Below, one piece after another: positions 20,217 through 28,713 of a DNA stretch of 64,000 nucleotides. The position numbers and the translations under genes are program-made. How positions within the stretch are numbered: position 1 is the stretch's first letter; every line of letters starts with the position of its first letter. The notes under the pieces were generated by a model. It had not been told where the DNA came from, did no database searches, and saw nothing but the letters and a program-made list of their open reading frames with translations. Origin of the DNA: Pseudomonas sp. Bout1. GTDB taxonomy: Bacteria > Pseudomonadota > Gammaproteobacteria > Pseudomonadales > Pseudomonadaceae. The stretch spans positions 4,045,001 to 4,109,000 of the forward strand of contig NZ_JAVIWK010000001.1 of assembly GCF_034314165.1 (NCBI RefSeq), read 5' to 3'.

Positions 20217-20473
20217 TGGATGGCATCCGACTTGAACAGGATGTTCGGCACCGGCGCCGACTTCGAGGCGCATTCCTGCGGGCCCATGTAGCCGGTGCGC
20301 TGGTCTTCCGGCAGGTTCTGCAGTTCCCAGGCAATCACTGCCTGCAACGACAGTTCACGCTGCTCGGCCGTGAGCTTGCGACCATCGGACCATTTGCCGA
20401 TTTCCACGGCGAGCTTGAGGCTCTGGTAGATGTCCGGCGTGATGTTTTCGATCATTTCAACAAAAGAGGACAT
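20213..20473 (-). CDS. yeaC: YeaC-like DUF1315 protein
   Basis: An 86-residue cytoplasmic protein of the DUF1315/YeaC family, function unknown. Family features are the N-terminal helix MIENITPDIYQSLKLAVEIGKW and the C-terminal SKSAPVPNILF. The stop TGA is shared with the presumed TTG start of the DUF2797 gene, and 15 bases separate it from the rhomboid gene upstream. Confidence 0.85.
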   Translation of the reverse strand: MSSFVEMIENITPDIYQSLKLAVEIGKWSDGRKLTAEQRELSLQAVIAWELQNLPEDQRTGYMGPQECASKSAPVPNILFKSDAIH

Positions 20474-20488
20474 AAGACTCTTCCTTAA

Positions 20489-21364
20489 CTAAATAGGAGA
20501 CATTTTGCGGCGGCTGTACAAACCACCCAACAAACCGGTCAGGCAACCAATCACCAAGCCACCGACGTGGGCCGCGTTGGCGATTTCGCCGAAGCCGATC
20601 ATCGAGACCAGGCCCGACAGGCACAGCACCAGCCACACCAGCATCATCACCAACACCCCGCGAGGCAGGCGATACGCCGGGTTCGGCGACAATAATTGAT
20701 AGATCCAGCAATGCCCGAGCAAGCCGTACAGCACACCGGACAACCCGCCAAACAGGCCGGGGCCACCAAAAGAGTATTGCGCGTAGTTCGACACCAGGCT
20801 GAACAGCAGCGTCAGGCCCAGCAGATTGATACTGCCCTGGCGCAGCTCGATGCGCCGGCCCAGTTCCCAGTACCACATGCCGTTCATGGCCAGGTGCAGG
20901 ATGCCGAAGTGGATCAGCATCGGCGTGACCAGCCGCCACCACTGCCCCGACGCCAGGCTGTCGGCCAACGGCGTGAAATGCAGGTACTCACCCGACACGC
21001 TGAACGGCAGGAACGTCAGCCAGCTCATGGCTTGCAGGTTATCCCCCAGCAGCGTCACGGCGCCGACGATGATGCTCAACAGCAGCACCAGCCCGGTCAC
21101 CGGGCTGTGGCGCAACTGCTGGACAAAACCGGGGCGCTTGGTCGACGTTGCCTGTGCCGGGATATCGAGTTGCTGGTCCGGATCACCGGCAGGGAAGCGT
21201 TGGTACAAGACCTTCACGTCTTCGCTGATCGAATCGGGCACCCACAGCACCTGTTCCCCGGACTCTTCGCTGACGCGATGGGGCACTTGCATGCGCTGCA
21301 GCAACTTGACGAAACCACTTAAATCCACCGCCAGCGGCAAACGTAAAACAGCCACGGTACTCAT
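20489..21364 (-). CDS. Rhomboid intramembrane serine protease (GlpG-like)
   Basis: Membrane-embedded protease cutting transmembrane segments. Residues 1-95 form a soluble N-terminal domain, followed by six membrane helices. The catalytic Ser is in FGGLSGVLYGLLG and the catalytic His in NAAHVGGLVIG. The rhomboid HxxxN signature on helix 2 is HLAMNGMWYWELGRRIE. Its ATG overlaps the phosphoesterase stop by 4 bases. The natural substrate is unknown. Confidence 0.92.
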   Translation of the reverse strand: MSTVAVLRLPLAVDLSGFVKLLQRMQVPHRVSEESGEQVLWVPDSISEDVKVLYQRFPAGDPDQQLDIPAQATSTKRPGFVQQLRHSPVTGLVLLLSIIVGAVTLLGDNLQAMSWLTFLPFSVSGEYLHFTPLADSLASGQWWRLVTPMLIHFGILHLAMNGMWYWELGRRIELRQGSINLLGLTLLFSLVSNYAQYSFGGPGLFGGLSGVLYGLLGHCWIYQLLSPNPAYRLPRGVLVMMLVWLVLCLSGLVSMIGFGEIANAAHVGGLVIGCLTGLLGGLYSRRKMSPI

Positions 21365-22332
21365 GAAATAACCTCAGGGCGCTCGACATCGACCCAAACA
21401 AATTTACGTGGGTCCAGGCGGGTTTCCTGATCCAGCCGGTAAGCCACCAGCTTGCCGTAGAGCACTGCGCTGTAGTCCAGGCAGGCCAGGTTCGGGCGGA
21501 TAGGCGCCGGTTTGCCGCTGCGCCAGTAGTGTCCGACGAACAGCAACGGCTCGTCGACGCCGTAGCGCAGCAGGGAATTTTTTTCGGTAGACGACAACGG
21601 TGTGGCCGCCACCGGTTCCGGCAGCGCATCGGGCTGGAACACGATGTCGCCGTAGGTTTTCGGGTCGTCTTCCCAGAATTTAGTGCGAAAGAAAGACCGC
21701 GTCAGGCCGTCGCCGCCGGTCAGGGTCAAGCCATCCGGCAGGCGCATGTCGGTGCCGCGCAGCAGGCGGTCGAAAGCGTTGCTGGCGAAACTACCGGGCA
21801 CGGCGGCGGCCTGCAGGAAGTGCTGGTCGATGCAGCCATCCGGGAAGTGCGCGCGCAAAGGCTCGATAAAGCCATTGTCCCAGCAGGCGTGGACCACGCG
21901 GAACCGCCCGGCATCGACAAACAACGGCATGTCGTAGAACCAGCCGAGGAAGTCGTGCCAGTCCGCCGGGTGCTGTTCGAACTGGGTCAGGGTCTCGTGG
22001 ATCAACCGCGCATGCCGTGGCGTGTGCTCGCGCACGAACTGCTTGCCGCTGCCAGGGGTTGCTGGCGTGCTCCAGCCCAGCGCGTTGAACTCATGATTGC
22101 CCATGATGCACAGCGCCTGGCCGGCCTCGGTCATGTCGTGGACGATATGCAGCGCCTCGCGAATGCGCGGGCCACGGTCAATGATATCGCCAAGGAACAC
22201 GGCCATTCGCGACGGGTGGCGCCAGGTGCCGCCCTGCTTGTGGTAACCCAGTTGGTCGAGCAAGTGCTCAAGGGTATGAGCGCAACCGTGCACGTCACCA
22301 ATCAGGTCGTAGCTACGCGCGGGATCGAGCAT
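21361..22332 (-). CDS. Calcineurin-like metallophosphoesterase
   Basis: Binuclear-metal phosphoesterase, 323 residues from the ATG at 22332. Motifs are [37 protein letters not shown] and, near the C-terminus, FVGHYWRSG. The set is close to that of serine/threonine phosphatase and diadenosine tetraphosphatase (ApaH-like) proteins, but the substrate is not certain. The start was chosen because its ATG shares one base with the nadK stop (TGATG). A longer frame upstream lies inside nadK. Confidence 0.88.
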   Translation of the reverse strand: MLDPARSYDLIGDVHGCAHTLEHLLDQLGYHKQGGTWRHPSRMAVFLGDIIDRGPRIREALHIVHDMTEAGQALCIMGNHEFNALGWSTPATPGSGKQFVREHTPRHARLIHETLTQFEQHPADWHDFLGWFYDMPLFVDAGRFRVVHACWDNGFIEPLRAHFPDGCIDQHFLQAAAVPGSFASNAFDRLLRGTDMRLPDGLTLTGGDGLTRSFFRTKFWEDDPKTYGDIVFQPDALPEPVAATPLSSTEKNSLLRYGVDEPLLFVGHYWRSGKPAPIRPNLACLDYSAVLYGKLVAYRLDQETRLDPRKFVWVDVERPEVIS

Positions 22333-23222
22333 CAGTCGCCTCCACCCCCCAAGCGGCTGCCCCAGCCCAGCTTGGTGCGGCACACTTCGTAGTAGTTGTG
22401 ATCCAGCGGGTGGATCAACCGCAGCTTCTGCGCCTTTTTGCTCACGGTGATGGTGTCGCCGGGGGCGCAGGTGAAATGGTTTTGCCCGTCACAGGAGACT
22501 TGCGGGTAGATCTGCATGTCTTTGGAGACCACGATTTTCAGCTCACTGTTGCCGTCGACCACGATGGGCCTGCTGGACAACATATGGGGGTACATCGGCA
22601 CGATCACAATGGCATCCAGCTTGGGATGCATGATCGGGCCACCGGCAGACAGCGCATAAGCGGTGGAGCCGGTCGGCGTGGCGACGATCAGGCCGTCGGC
22701 CTTCTGGCTGCACACGAACTGGCCGTCGATGTACAGCTCGAACTCGATCATCCGCGTCGACTTGCCGGGGTGCAGCACCACGTCGTTGAGGGCGTCGCCC
22801 TGGCCGATGGCTTCGCCGTGGCGGCGCACTTCAGCTTGCAGCAGGAAGCGGTTTTCTACCAGGTAGTGGCCGTCCAGCACCTTGGCCACTTCCACTTCCA
22901 GCTCGTCGGGACGAATATCGGTGAGGAACCCCAGGCTCCCGCGGTTGATCCCCAACACCGGCACGTTATGCCGCGCCAGCGCCCGGGCGGCGCCCAACAG
23001 GCTGCCATCGCCGCCCACCACGATGACCATGTCGCAGACTTCACCGAGCATCTTGCGCGACGAGGTTTGCAGGCCGTGGCCCGGGAGGATTTCAGCGATG
23101 GTGTCTTCGAGGATCACATGCAGGTGGCGCTCGAGCAGAAACTTTTTCAGCCGGCGGACGGTGTCCAGCACCTGGGTACTGCCCAGGCGACCGATAATGC
23201 CGATATTGCGAAATTGCTCCAT
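22332..23222 (-). CDS. nadK: NAD kinase
   Basis: Phosphorylates NAD to NADP using ATP or polyphosphate. It is 296 residues from the ATG at 23222, which has CAGGAG 5 bases upstream; the longer frame above it has no site. Signature [14 protein letters not shown] binds ATP, and NAD-binding follows in [21 protein letters not shown] and [16 protein letters not shown]. It is the first gene of a six-gene minus-strand chain (nadK, phosphoesterase, rhomboid, yeaC, DUF2797, pepN) joined by overlaps or short gaps. Divergent from the DUF1853 gene. Confidence 0.96.
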   Translation of the reverse strand: MEQFRNIGIIGRLGSTQVLDTVRRLKKFLLERHLHVILEDTIAEILPGHGLQTSSRKMLGEVCDMVIVVGGDGSLLGAARALARHNVPVLGINRGSLGFLTDIRPDELEVEVAKVLDGHYLVENRFLLQAEVRRHGEAIGQGDALNDVVLHPGKSTRMIEFELYIDGQFVCSQKADGLIVATPTGSTAYALSAGGPIMHPKLDAIVIVPMYPHMLSSRPIVVDGNSELKIVVSKDMQIYPQVSCDGQNHFTCAPGDTITVSKKAQKLRLIHPLDHNYYEVCRTKLGWGSRLGGGGD

Positions 23223-23366
23223 GGGGCTCCTGCGGGGTTCGGGTTCTGGCAAAAAAGAACGATTATGGGCGAAAGCCGGCGTTACACAAAATCCTTTGTC
23301 GCCGCAAACCCCAGACGACAACGGTTCTCAGCCACCTTGCCGGCCGTAAAAGGCTATGCTCGGACC

Positions 23367-24317
23367 ATGACTCTGTTCCCTGATCTACAGCACCTGCCCC
23401 GCCAACTGCGTCACCCTGAGGTGCGCGACCTCGCGTGGGTGATGCTCGCCCCGCCGATGCTCGCACAAACGCCATGGCCGCAGCGCCACCCGCTGACCGG
23501 CAGCGACTGGGTGCAGGCCCCGCATTTGCTGGAACACTGGCTGCGCCAACTGGACCACGACAGCAGCACCTTGCTGCACTGGTTGAGCCAGGCGCGCACC
23601 CGTCGGCTGGGGCTGTATTACGAACGGCTGTGGCAGTTTGCGGTGCAGCACGCGCCGGGCGTGGAGCTGCTGGCGGCCAACCTGCCGATCCGCCAGGCCG
23701 GGCATACCCTGGGCGAGCTGGACATGCTGCTGCGTGACCGCGACGGCGTGCACCATCTGGAACTGGCGATCAAACTGTATCTCGGACCGCAGGACGGCGA
23801 TGGCCGGGAAGCCGCGCAATGGCTGGGCCCTGGCTGCCATGACCGGCTGGACCGCAAGCTGGCCCACCTGGCCCAGCATCAACTGCCGATTTCCGCCCGG
23901 CCGGAAAGCCGCGAGGTCCTGGCCGCGCTGGATATCCAAGAGTTTGATGCCCATCTGTGGCTGGGCGGCTATTTGCTCTACCCATGGCCCGGCATGGCGC
24001 AGGCGCCGATGGGCGCGCATCCCCAGCACCTGAATGGGCGGTGGCTGCATCAGCGCGATTGGTCGCGGTTTATCGAACAAAGCCCGGCTGGACGCTGGCA
24101 ACCTCTGCCCCGCCACGCATGGCTGGCGCCGGCGCACTACCCGGCGAACGAAGCCTGGGACGCGACCCGTATGCAGGATTGGCTGACCGCGTTGGACCCA
24201 ATGTCGCCCGCGCAATTGCTGGTGCGCCTGGTGGAAAACCACGAGGGTGAATGGGAAGAGGCCGAGCGGTTGTTCCTGGTGGCGGATCTTTGGCCGAATG
24301 TGGCGGGTAATGGCTGA
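23367..24317 (+). CDS. DUF1853 family protein
   Basis: A 316-residue protein of the DUF1853 family, function unknown. The segment [25 protein letters not shown] (about 139-163) places Asp, then Glu and Lys, on adjacent strands, which resembles the core of PD-(D/E)XK nucleases; this is a resemblance, not proof. The ATG at 23367 is the first plausible start; the frame is open further upstream only as the antisense of nadK. Divergent from nadK, with 144 bases between them. Confidence 0.83.
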   Translation: MTLFPDLQHLPRQLRHPEVRDLAWVMLAPPMLAQTPWPQRHPLTGSDWVQAPHLLEHWLRQLDHDSSTLLHWLSQARTRRLGLYYERLWQFAVQHAPGVELLAANLPIRQAGHTLGELDMLLRDRDGVHHLELAIKLYLGPQDGDGREAAQWLGPGCHDRLDRKLAHLAQHQLPISARPESREVLAALDIQEFDAHLWLGGYLLYPWPGMAQAPMGAHPQHLNGRWLHQRDWSRFIEQSPAGRWQPLPRHAWLAPAHYPANEAWDATRMQDWLTALDPMSPAQLLVRLVENHEGEWEEAERLFLVADLWPNVAGNG

Positions 24318-24377
24318 TTGCACAGGTGACACGCGCACCTATCATCGCGATTGAAAGGTCGTCTTGACTCATACACG

Positions 24378-24584
24378 TCACTCTGGCATCGAGCGTCTGA
24401 TTGGGTATTTTTCCGGACGGGGCATCACCCGCATGGCCTCTGCTGCAAGATTCTGGGGGAGCTTTACCGTAACGCTGACCTGTTCGCCATTCGGTGGTGG
24501 TAACAGTGTCCGGTTCTGAGCCCAGCCGCTGAAACCAAGCATTAACAACAACACACCACTGATGCGGATTAGGTAAGCATTCAT
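24378..24584 (-). CDS. Small protein with signal peptide, possibly a remnant
   Basis: A 68-residue frame with an N-terminal signal peptide (LIRISGVLLLMLGFSGWA), then 44 hydrophilic residues including PPPNGEQVSVTVKLPQNL. AAGG lies 9 bases before the ATG. It sits just downstream of the broken PAAR gene on the same strand, so it may be the last gene of the T6SS island or the N-terminal stub of a larger exported protein. I recognise no family. Confidence 0.45.
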   Translation of the reverse strand: MNAYLIRISGVLLLMLGFSGWAQNRTLLPPPNGEQVSVTVKLPQNLAAEAMRVMPRPEKYPIRRSMPE

Positions 24585-24679
24585 ATTTGTGCGCCTTCAT
24601 GATCGATCCGGATGTTCATGGTTTGACCTTTTCCAATGGCTGAAGCGCTTGAGTGGTGACGGCGTGCCAGCGTACAGAT

Positions 24680-24884
24680 TCAGGCCTGGGTGATCTCGAT
24701 CATCACGTCAAACTCTCGCTCACGGCAGAAACGCTCAAGCGCCTCAGCGCCACCTTCAAAGGCCTGTGCTGGGGGCTCGATCGTCTACACAGGCCACAGG
24801 TTTACCAAAGGCCTCGTAGTGTCCCGACAACACCTCACCACCAAAGGGCCGCAACGGATCACCCACCCGTACCAGCGGCATCAT
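24680..24884 (-). pseudogene. Broken PAAR-repeat protein gene
   Basis: From the ATG at 24884, overlapping the effector stop by 4 bases, a 42-codon frame reads MMPLVRVGDPLRPFGGEV, then LSGHYEAFGKPVACVDDRA. This is the typical start of a PAAR spike-tip protein. It stops at 24756 instead of running about 90 residues, and the Gly/Cys-rich middle is absent. A second frame, shifted by one base, continues with GGAEALERFCREREFDVMI and stops at 24680. Together this looks like a PAAR gene with an internal deletion and frameshift. An intact PAAR would sharpen the VgrG spike, so function is probably lost or supplied elsewhere. Confidence 0.65.
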
Positions 24885-27223
24885 GGCACCAGCTCCTTGG
24901 CCTGCTCGACCAAGCCGCCAGTACGCTTCAGATAGTCCAGCATGTTCTGCATGCGCAGGGTTTCTTCCCCCTCGATAATGGCTTGCGTTTGCTGCGCCAC
25001 CACCTCACCGATCGCAAACGTCGGTTGCAGGATTTTCTCTGCCCCCGGCAGGAAAGGCTCGACTTTGCCACTGACGACGTTGATCACCTGGTAACCCACC
25101 GACGCAGCGCCCAACGTGCCCGCCATGCCTTTCCAGCCATGACGACGGATGCTGTACACCCCGCCCAGTACCAGCGCGATGCCCACCACACGCCCAGCCA
25201 CCACCACCGGGGTCATGCGCTTGTTGGTCTCGCCTTCGAAATACACCATGCGGTAACGGAAGTAATCCCCCCACAACTCCCGTGAACTCGTAGTGTCGTG
25301 TAAAAACCAGGCACGCGAGTCATGCACCTGGTCATCAAACAGCGCGACCACCGCAGCCTTCTGCGGCGAGTCGCTGACGCGAAATCTATTGAGGTTGCTG
25401 CCGATTTCAACAAACAACTCCCTGGCGCGCGCTTCACCCTCGGCCTTGATCTGCTCATACTCCTGTTGCTCGTCGTCATCATTGAGCAGGTACACCGTGT
25501 CCCTAAGCGCTACATCCAGCACCCAGCCTTGCACGCTGCTCTGATCGCGCCGCCAACCCTGGTAGTCGTGTTCGAACTCCACGGCGGCTTCGCGGATCTG
25601 CTGCTGGTCCTTTACCGGCTCGTAAGCTGGCGGGCCGGCCGCCCCCAACAGAAGCTGTGCTTCGTTCTCGAGACCACGTGCCTCCTTGCGTTTTCTTTTG
25701 GCCTCGGCGATCTCGGCGTCACGTATAGCCTTTTGGGTTTTCTCCAGCGAAGCATTGGTTTGCGTGGCTTCGCCGAAGAAGGGTTGATTGACATAACTGC
25801 CACGGGCCAGGCGCTCGATGCGCCATCCGGTGAGCCAGGCCAATTGCGCGGCCATGGCGTCTTCGAGCGGATGACCGAGGCGCAAAGCTTCGGTGTTCGA
25901 CGGGGTGGGTGGGTTGCTTTCTTCGGCCAGGCCCAAGGTGCTGCGCCAGGCGTTGAAGCGGTCGATGAGTACCCCATTAAGGGCAAATTCGTAGTCGGTC
26001 TCTGTCGACATGTTGCGCGCCGGTTGAATCTGCCGCAGTTTATCCGGCAGCACTTCCTCAGGGACCGTCAACGGTGCACCCGCTGCAAAGGCCTCCGCAT
26101 ACAGGTCATGCAGCACAATCTGCGACAGCAACTCGCCGGAACCGCCTCGGGCCTTGCCCTGATCCCCCGGTGGGTAACCGCCGCCCACATCCGAGTGCAC
26201 GCCGGGGTAGATCACCTCCCGGGCGTAAGGGGGATAAAGACCGTCGGCGTAACGGATCGAGTCCAGTGGGAAACACAAGCGCTGTTCGTGGGCGGCAACA
26301 AAATGCCGGCAGACCTTGATCCACTCGGGGAATTTCTTGACATCGGGCAACTGCTGCGTGCCATCGGCCCAGTCCATATGCCCGTCAGCAAAGGGCGCGG
26401 CATGGGCGCTGCCCACCGAAGCCACGGTGTCCAGCAGGCCAAGAAACTCAATGGTCAACGGCATCCCGAGCAGTGCCTGCTCAGGGTGTTCGGCTCCTTC
26501 CGGGGTATCGAACAGTTCGCTCAACCAGGTAATGAAGGTACGGGCCTCCGCTGCGCCACGGGAAAAACCATAGACGAACAGCTTGATCGCGAGCAATTTT
26601 GGTTGCGCGGTTGCGACCTTGACCCGCAAGGGCTCCAGCAGCGAGGCCATGGCTTGGCGTCGGCTGTTTTTACCCAACGCCGTCAGTGGCCAAGTGGTAG
26701 CCATTGTTTTGAGCTTGGCCTGAGCGACCGACAGATCCAACCCCTGTTTGTTGTTCAGAGCGAAGGACATCGCATCTGCGATTCGCAACAACCCCCAATT
26801 GATCCTATCCTCGCCTCGATTGGCGAAGGCCAAACCGAACGTGCTGAAGTCCAGCTCACCGATTTCGGGGAAGGGAGTACCTACACCGGGGATGTAATAA
26901 CGAAAATAGCCGCCTTCCGGCTGCTCCAGGCTGGCGTGGTAGAGCCGGGCGATATTGGTCGGATGGGGCGGTGTGGCCTTACGGGTGTCGTAGGGTTCGT
27001 TGTTGTTAGTACCGTCAAAGAACAGGCTGATATGCAAGCTACGGGCACAGGTGGAAGCACCTCGCAAACCGCGCTGGGCATTCAACTCCTGGCGATACTT
27101 CTGCGTCTCGGCCATTTGCAGGTCGTAATTATCGCTTACCTTCTGTGGATCACTGGGCAGACGCCCCGCCTTTGGAAATAAGGCCGGCACATAAACCGAT
27201 TCGCTGCTCTTCACTTCGGACAT
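24881..27223 (-). CDS. Tle1-like T6SS phospholipase effector (DUF2235)
   Basis: Probable antibacterial lipase delivered by type VI secretion. The DUF2235 domain starts with LHISLFFDGTNNN (about 63-75). The nucleophile motif is YGFSRGAAEAR (GxSxG, Ser 221). An Asp follows in LGLLDTVASVG (about 265), and a His in YPGVHSDVGGGYPPG (about 343), matching the Ser-Asp-His triad of the Tle1 family. The C-terminal part has a charged helix (about 500-525) and one hydrophobic segment around VVVAGRVVGIALVLGGVYS (about 665-683). It is 780 residues. Its start overlaps a DUF3304 lipoprotein gene by 13 bases, and vgrG and a DUF4123 adaptor lie upstream. Target lipid not determined. Confidence 0.9.
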   Translation of the reverse strand: MSEVKSSESVYVPALFPKAGRLPSDPQKVSDNYDLQMAETQKYRQELNAQRGLRGASTCARSLHISLFFDGTNNNEPYDTRKATPPHPTNIARLYHASLEQPEGGYFRYYIPGVGTPFPEIGELDFSTFGLAFANRGEDRINWGLLRIADAMSFALNNKQGLDLSVAQAKLKTMATTWPLTALGKNSRRQAMASLLEPLRVKVATAQPKLLAIKLFVYGFSRGAAEARTFITWLSELFDTPEGAEHPEQALLGMPLTIEFLGLLDTVASVGSAHAAPFADGHMDWADGTQQLPDVKKFPEWIKVCRHFVAAHEQRLCFPLDSIRYADGLYPPYAREVIYPGVHSDVGGGYPPGDQGKARGGSGELLSQIVLHDLYAEAFAAGAPLTVPEEVLPDKLRQIQPARNMSTETDYEFALNGVLIDRFNAWRSTLGLAEESNPPTPSNTEALRLGHPLEDAMAAQLAWLTGWRIERLARGSYVNQPFFGEATQTNASLEKTQKAIRDAEIAEAKRKRKEARGLENEAQLLLGAAGPPAYEPVKDQQQIREAAVEFEHDYQGWRRDQSSVQGWVLDVALRDTVYLLNDDDEQQEYEQIKAEGEARARELFVEIGSNLNRFRVSDSPQKAAVVALFDDQVHDSRAWFLHDTTSSRELWGDYFRYRMVYFEGETNKRMTPVVVAGRVVGIALVLGGVYSIRRHGWKGMAGTLGAASVGYQVINVVSGKVEPFLPGAEKILQPTFAIGEVVAQQTQAIIEGEETLRMQNMLDYLKRTGGLVEQAKELVP

Positions 27224-27744
27224 ACGGCTAACTCCTTCATTTCCAACGGTTCCTTGATTGGGCTATTGGGTGAGGGGTAACGCCAGCAGGACGTGGATAC
27301 CTTGACTTGATTACAGGGCAAAAAATGCACTTCCAACGCACACAGCCTGTCTTCATAAGGGGGGAGTTCCACTATGGCGATATGCTGTTGGTAGTTCGCT
27401 TTATGTTTGGCGTAGGCCTCTTCATCAGGGCCGTACCCGGATGGTTTACGCTTGAGCCTCGCATAAGGATTAGGATCAGTTTCCCACTCTACTTTAAACT
27501 TCAGGCCTGGCTGCCATTGCCTTGGCAACATCGCACAGCACATCCCACCACCATAGCCATGTGGAGATATATTGGGACCACCATAACCATTCACGGAAAA
27601 ATAATTAATGGCCGCCGACGTATGATTAACCCCGTTCAAATCCCCTCCCAAAAACTTTGACTCTCCCAGCGAGCATCCGGCAAGTAACACAAGCAAACAA
27701 CCGCCCAGCCATTGGCACACAGCACTGCCACTTAAATAGCTCAT
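27211..27744 (-). CDS. DUF3304 lipoprotein, copy 1 (probable Tle immunity)
   Basis: A 177-residue lipoprotein: the lipobox LLAGC ends a signal peptide at about residue 24. The conserved core is GVNHTSAAINYFSVNGYGG, then GYGGGMCCAMLPRQWQPG, and six or more cysteines. DUF3304 genes usually accompany DUF2235 effectors, so a periplasmic immunity role against the adjacent lipase is inferred. This copy directly precedes the intact effector (13-base overlap). Its variable central segment (YARLKRKPSGYGPDEEAYAK) differs from copies 2 and 3, and accounts for its two extra residues. Confidence 0.85.
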   Translation of the reverse strand: MSYLSGSAVCQWLGGCLLVLLAGCSLGESKFLGGDLNGVNHTSAAINYFSVNGYGGPNISPHGYGGGMCCAMLPRQWQPGLKFKVEWETDPNPYARLKRKPSGYGPDEEAYAKHKANYQQHIAIVELPPYEDRLCALEVHFLPCNQVKVSTSCWRYPSPNSPIKEPLEMKELAVCPK

Positions 27745-27971
27745 CCTTTACTCCTTATTCGGTCTGACCTTATGGGCACCGCAGTTCGTAACGTCGCAAA
27801 ACAAGCTGGGATGCAGCCTGCGCGGGCATTCAACCTCTGGCGATACTGCTCCGTCTCGTCCATTTTCAGGTCGTAATTATCGCTAACCATCTGTGGATCA
27901 GTAGGCAGGCGTCCTGCCTTCGGAAACAACGCCGGCACATAAACTGATTCGCTGTTTTTCACTTCGGACAT
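27741..27971 (-). pseudogene. N-terminal stub of Tle1-like effector gene (stub A)
   Basis: A 76-codon frame. Its first 46-48 residues match the intact effector start with few changes (ESVYVPALFPKAGRLPTDPQ, VSDNYDLKM), then it diverges into RAGCIPACF and ends. The stop overlaps the next DUF3304 start as ATGA, and the end of the stub supplies that gene's ribosome site (AAGGAG). It is best seen as the leftover of a duplicated effector gene cut off about 140 bases in. A functional short peptide cannot be excluded. Confidence 0.8.
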
Positions 27972-28486
27972 ACGGCTGGCTCCTTCATTTCCAATGGCTC
28001 CTTGATTGGGCTATTGGGTGAGGGGTAACGCCAGCAGGACGTGGATACCTTGACTTGATTACAGGGTAGAAAGTGTACTTCCAACGCACACAGCCTCTCC
28101 TCATATGGTGGCAGATCCACTATTACGCTGTGCTGTTGGTAATTAGTTTTATGTATGGCATACGCGGCTCGGTACGCATCGGTTCCTAAAGCGGGTAAAC
28201 GCGCATTAGAATTCGGATCACTTTCCCACTCCACTTTAAGCTTCAAACCCGGCTGCCACTGCCTAGGCAACATCGCACAGCACATCCCACCACCATAGCC
28301 ATGTGCAGATATATTGGGACCACCATAGCCATTCACGGAAAAATAATTAATGGCTGCCGACGTATGATTAACCCCGTTCAAATCCCCTCCCAAAAACTTT
28401 GACTCTCCCACCGAGCATCCGGCAAGTAACACAAGCAAACAACCGCCCAGCCATTGGCACACAGCACTGCCATTTAAATAGCTCAT
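27959..28486 (-). CDS. DUF3304 lipoprotein, copy 2 (probable orphan immunity)
   Basis: 175 residues with the same lipoprotein signal (LLAGC) and the same core as copy 1. The variable segment here is NARLPALGTDAYRAAYAIHK, and the C-terminal third (ALEVHFLPCNQVKVSTSCW) is nearly identical to copy 1. It is flanked by effector stubs on both sides, so it has no full cognate effector in the island. It may protect against relatives' effectors. Confidence 0.85.
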   Translation of the reverse strand: MSYLNGSAVCQWLGGCLLVLLAGCSVGESKFLGGDLNGVNHTSAAINYFSVNGYGGPNISAHGYGGGMCCAMLPRQWQPGLKLKVEWESDPNSNARLPALGTDAYRAAYAIHKTNYQQHSVIVDLPPYEERLCALEVHFLPCNQVKVSTSCWRYPSPNSPIKEPLEMKEPAVCPK

Positions 28487-28713
28487 CCTTTACTCCTTAT
28501 TCGGTCTGACCTTATGGGCACCGTAGTTCGTAACGTCGCAAAACAAGCTGGGATGCAGCCTGCGCGGGCATTCAACCTCTGGCGATACTTCACCGTCCGG
28601 GCCATTTGCAGGTCGTAATTATCGCTAACCGTCTGTGGATCAGTAGGCAGGCGTCCTGCCTTTGTAAATAAGTCCGGCACACAAACCGATTCGCTGTTTT
28701 TCACTTCGAACAT
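28483..28713 (-). pseudogene. N-terminal stub of Tle1-like effector gene (stub B)
   Basis: A 76-codon frame almost identical to stub A, starting exactly 742 bases upstream of it. It has the effector N-terminus (ESVCVPDLFTKAGRLPTDPQ) with extra substitutions, then the same divergent tail RAGCIPACFATLRT. It overlaps the neighbouring DUF3304 genes by 13 and 4 bases, as stub A does. Confidence 0.8.

Noticed and set aside
22398..23366. Upstream extension of the DUF1853 frame to 639 codons
   Set aside because: The extension is the antisense of nadK. The DUF1853 domain begins at the ATG at 23367.
25322..27181. 619-codon plus-strand frame opposite the lipase effector
   Set aside because: The minus-strand DUF2235 protein has intact catalytic motifs; the plus-strand frame lacks any family signature.
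27741..28713. The two 76-codon effector stubs as independent effectors
   Set aside because: They lack the GxSxG nucleophile and all catalytic parts of the DUF2235 domain. They match only its first 46-48 residues.
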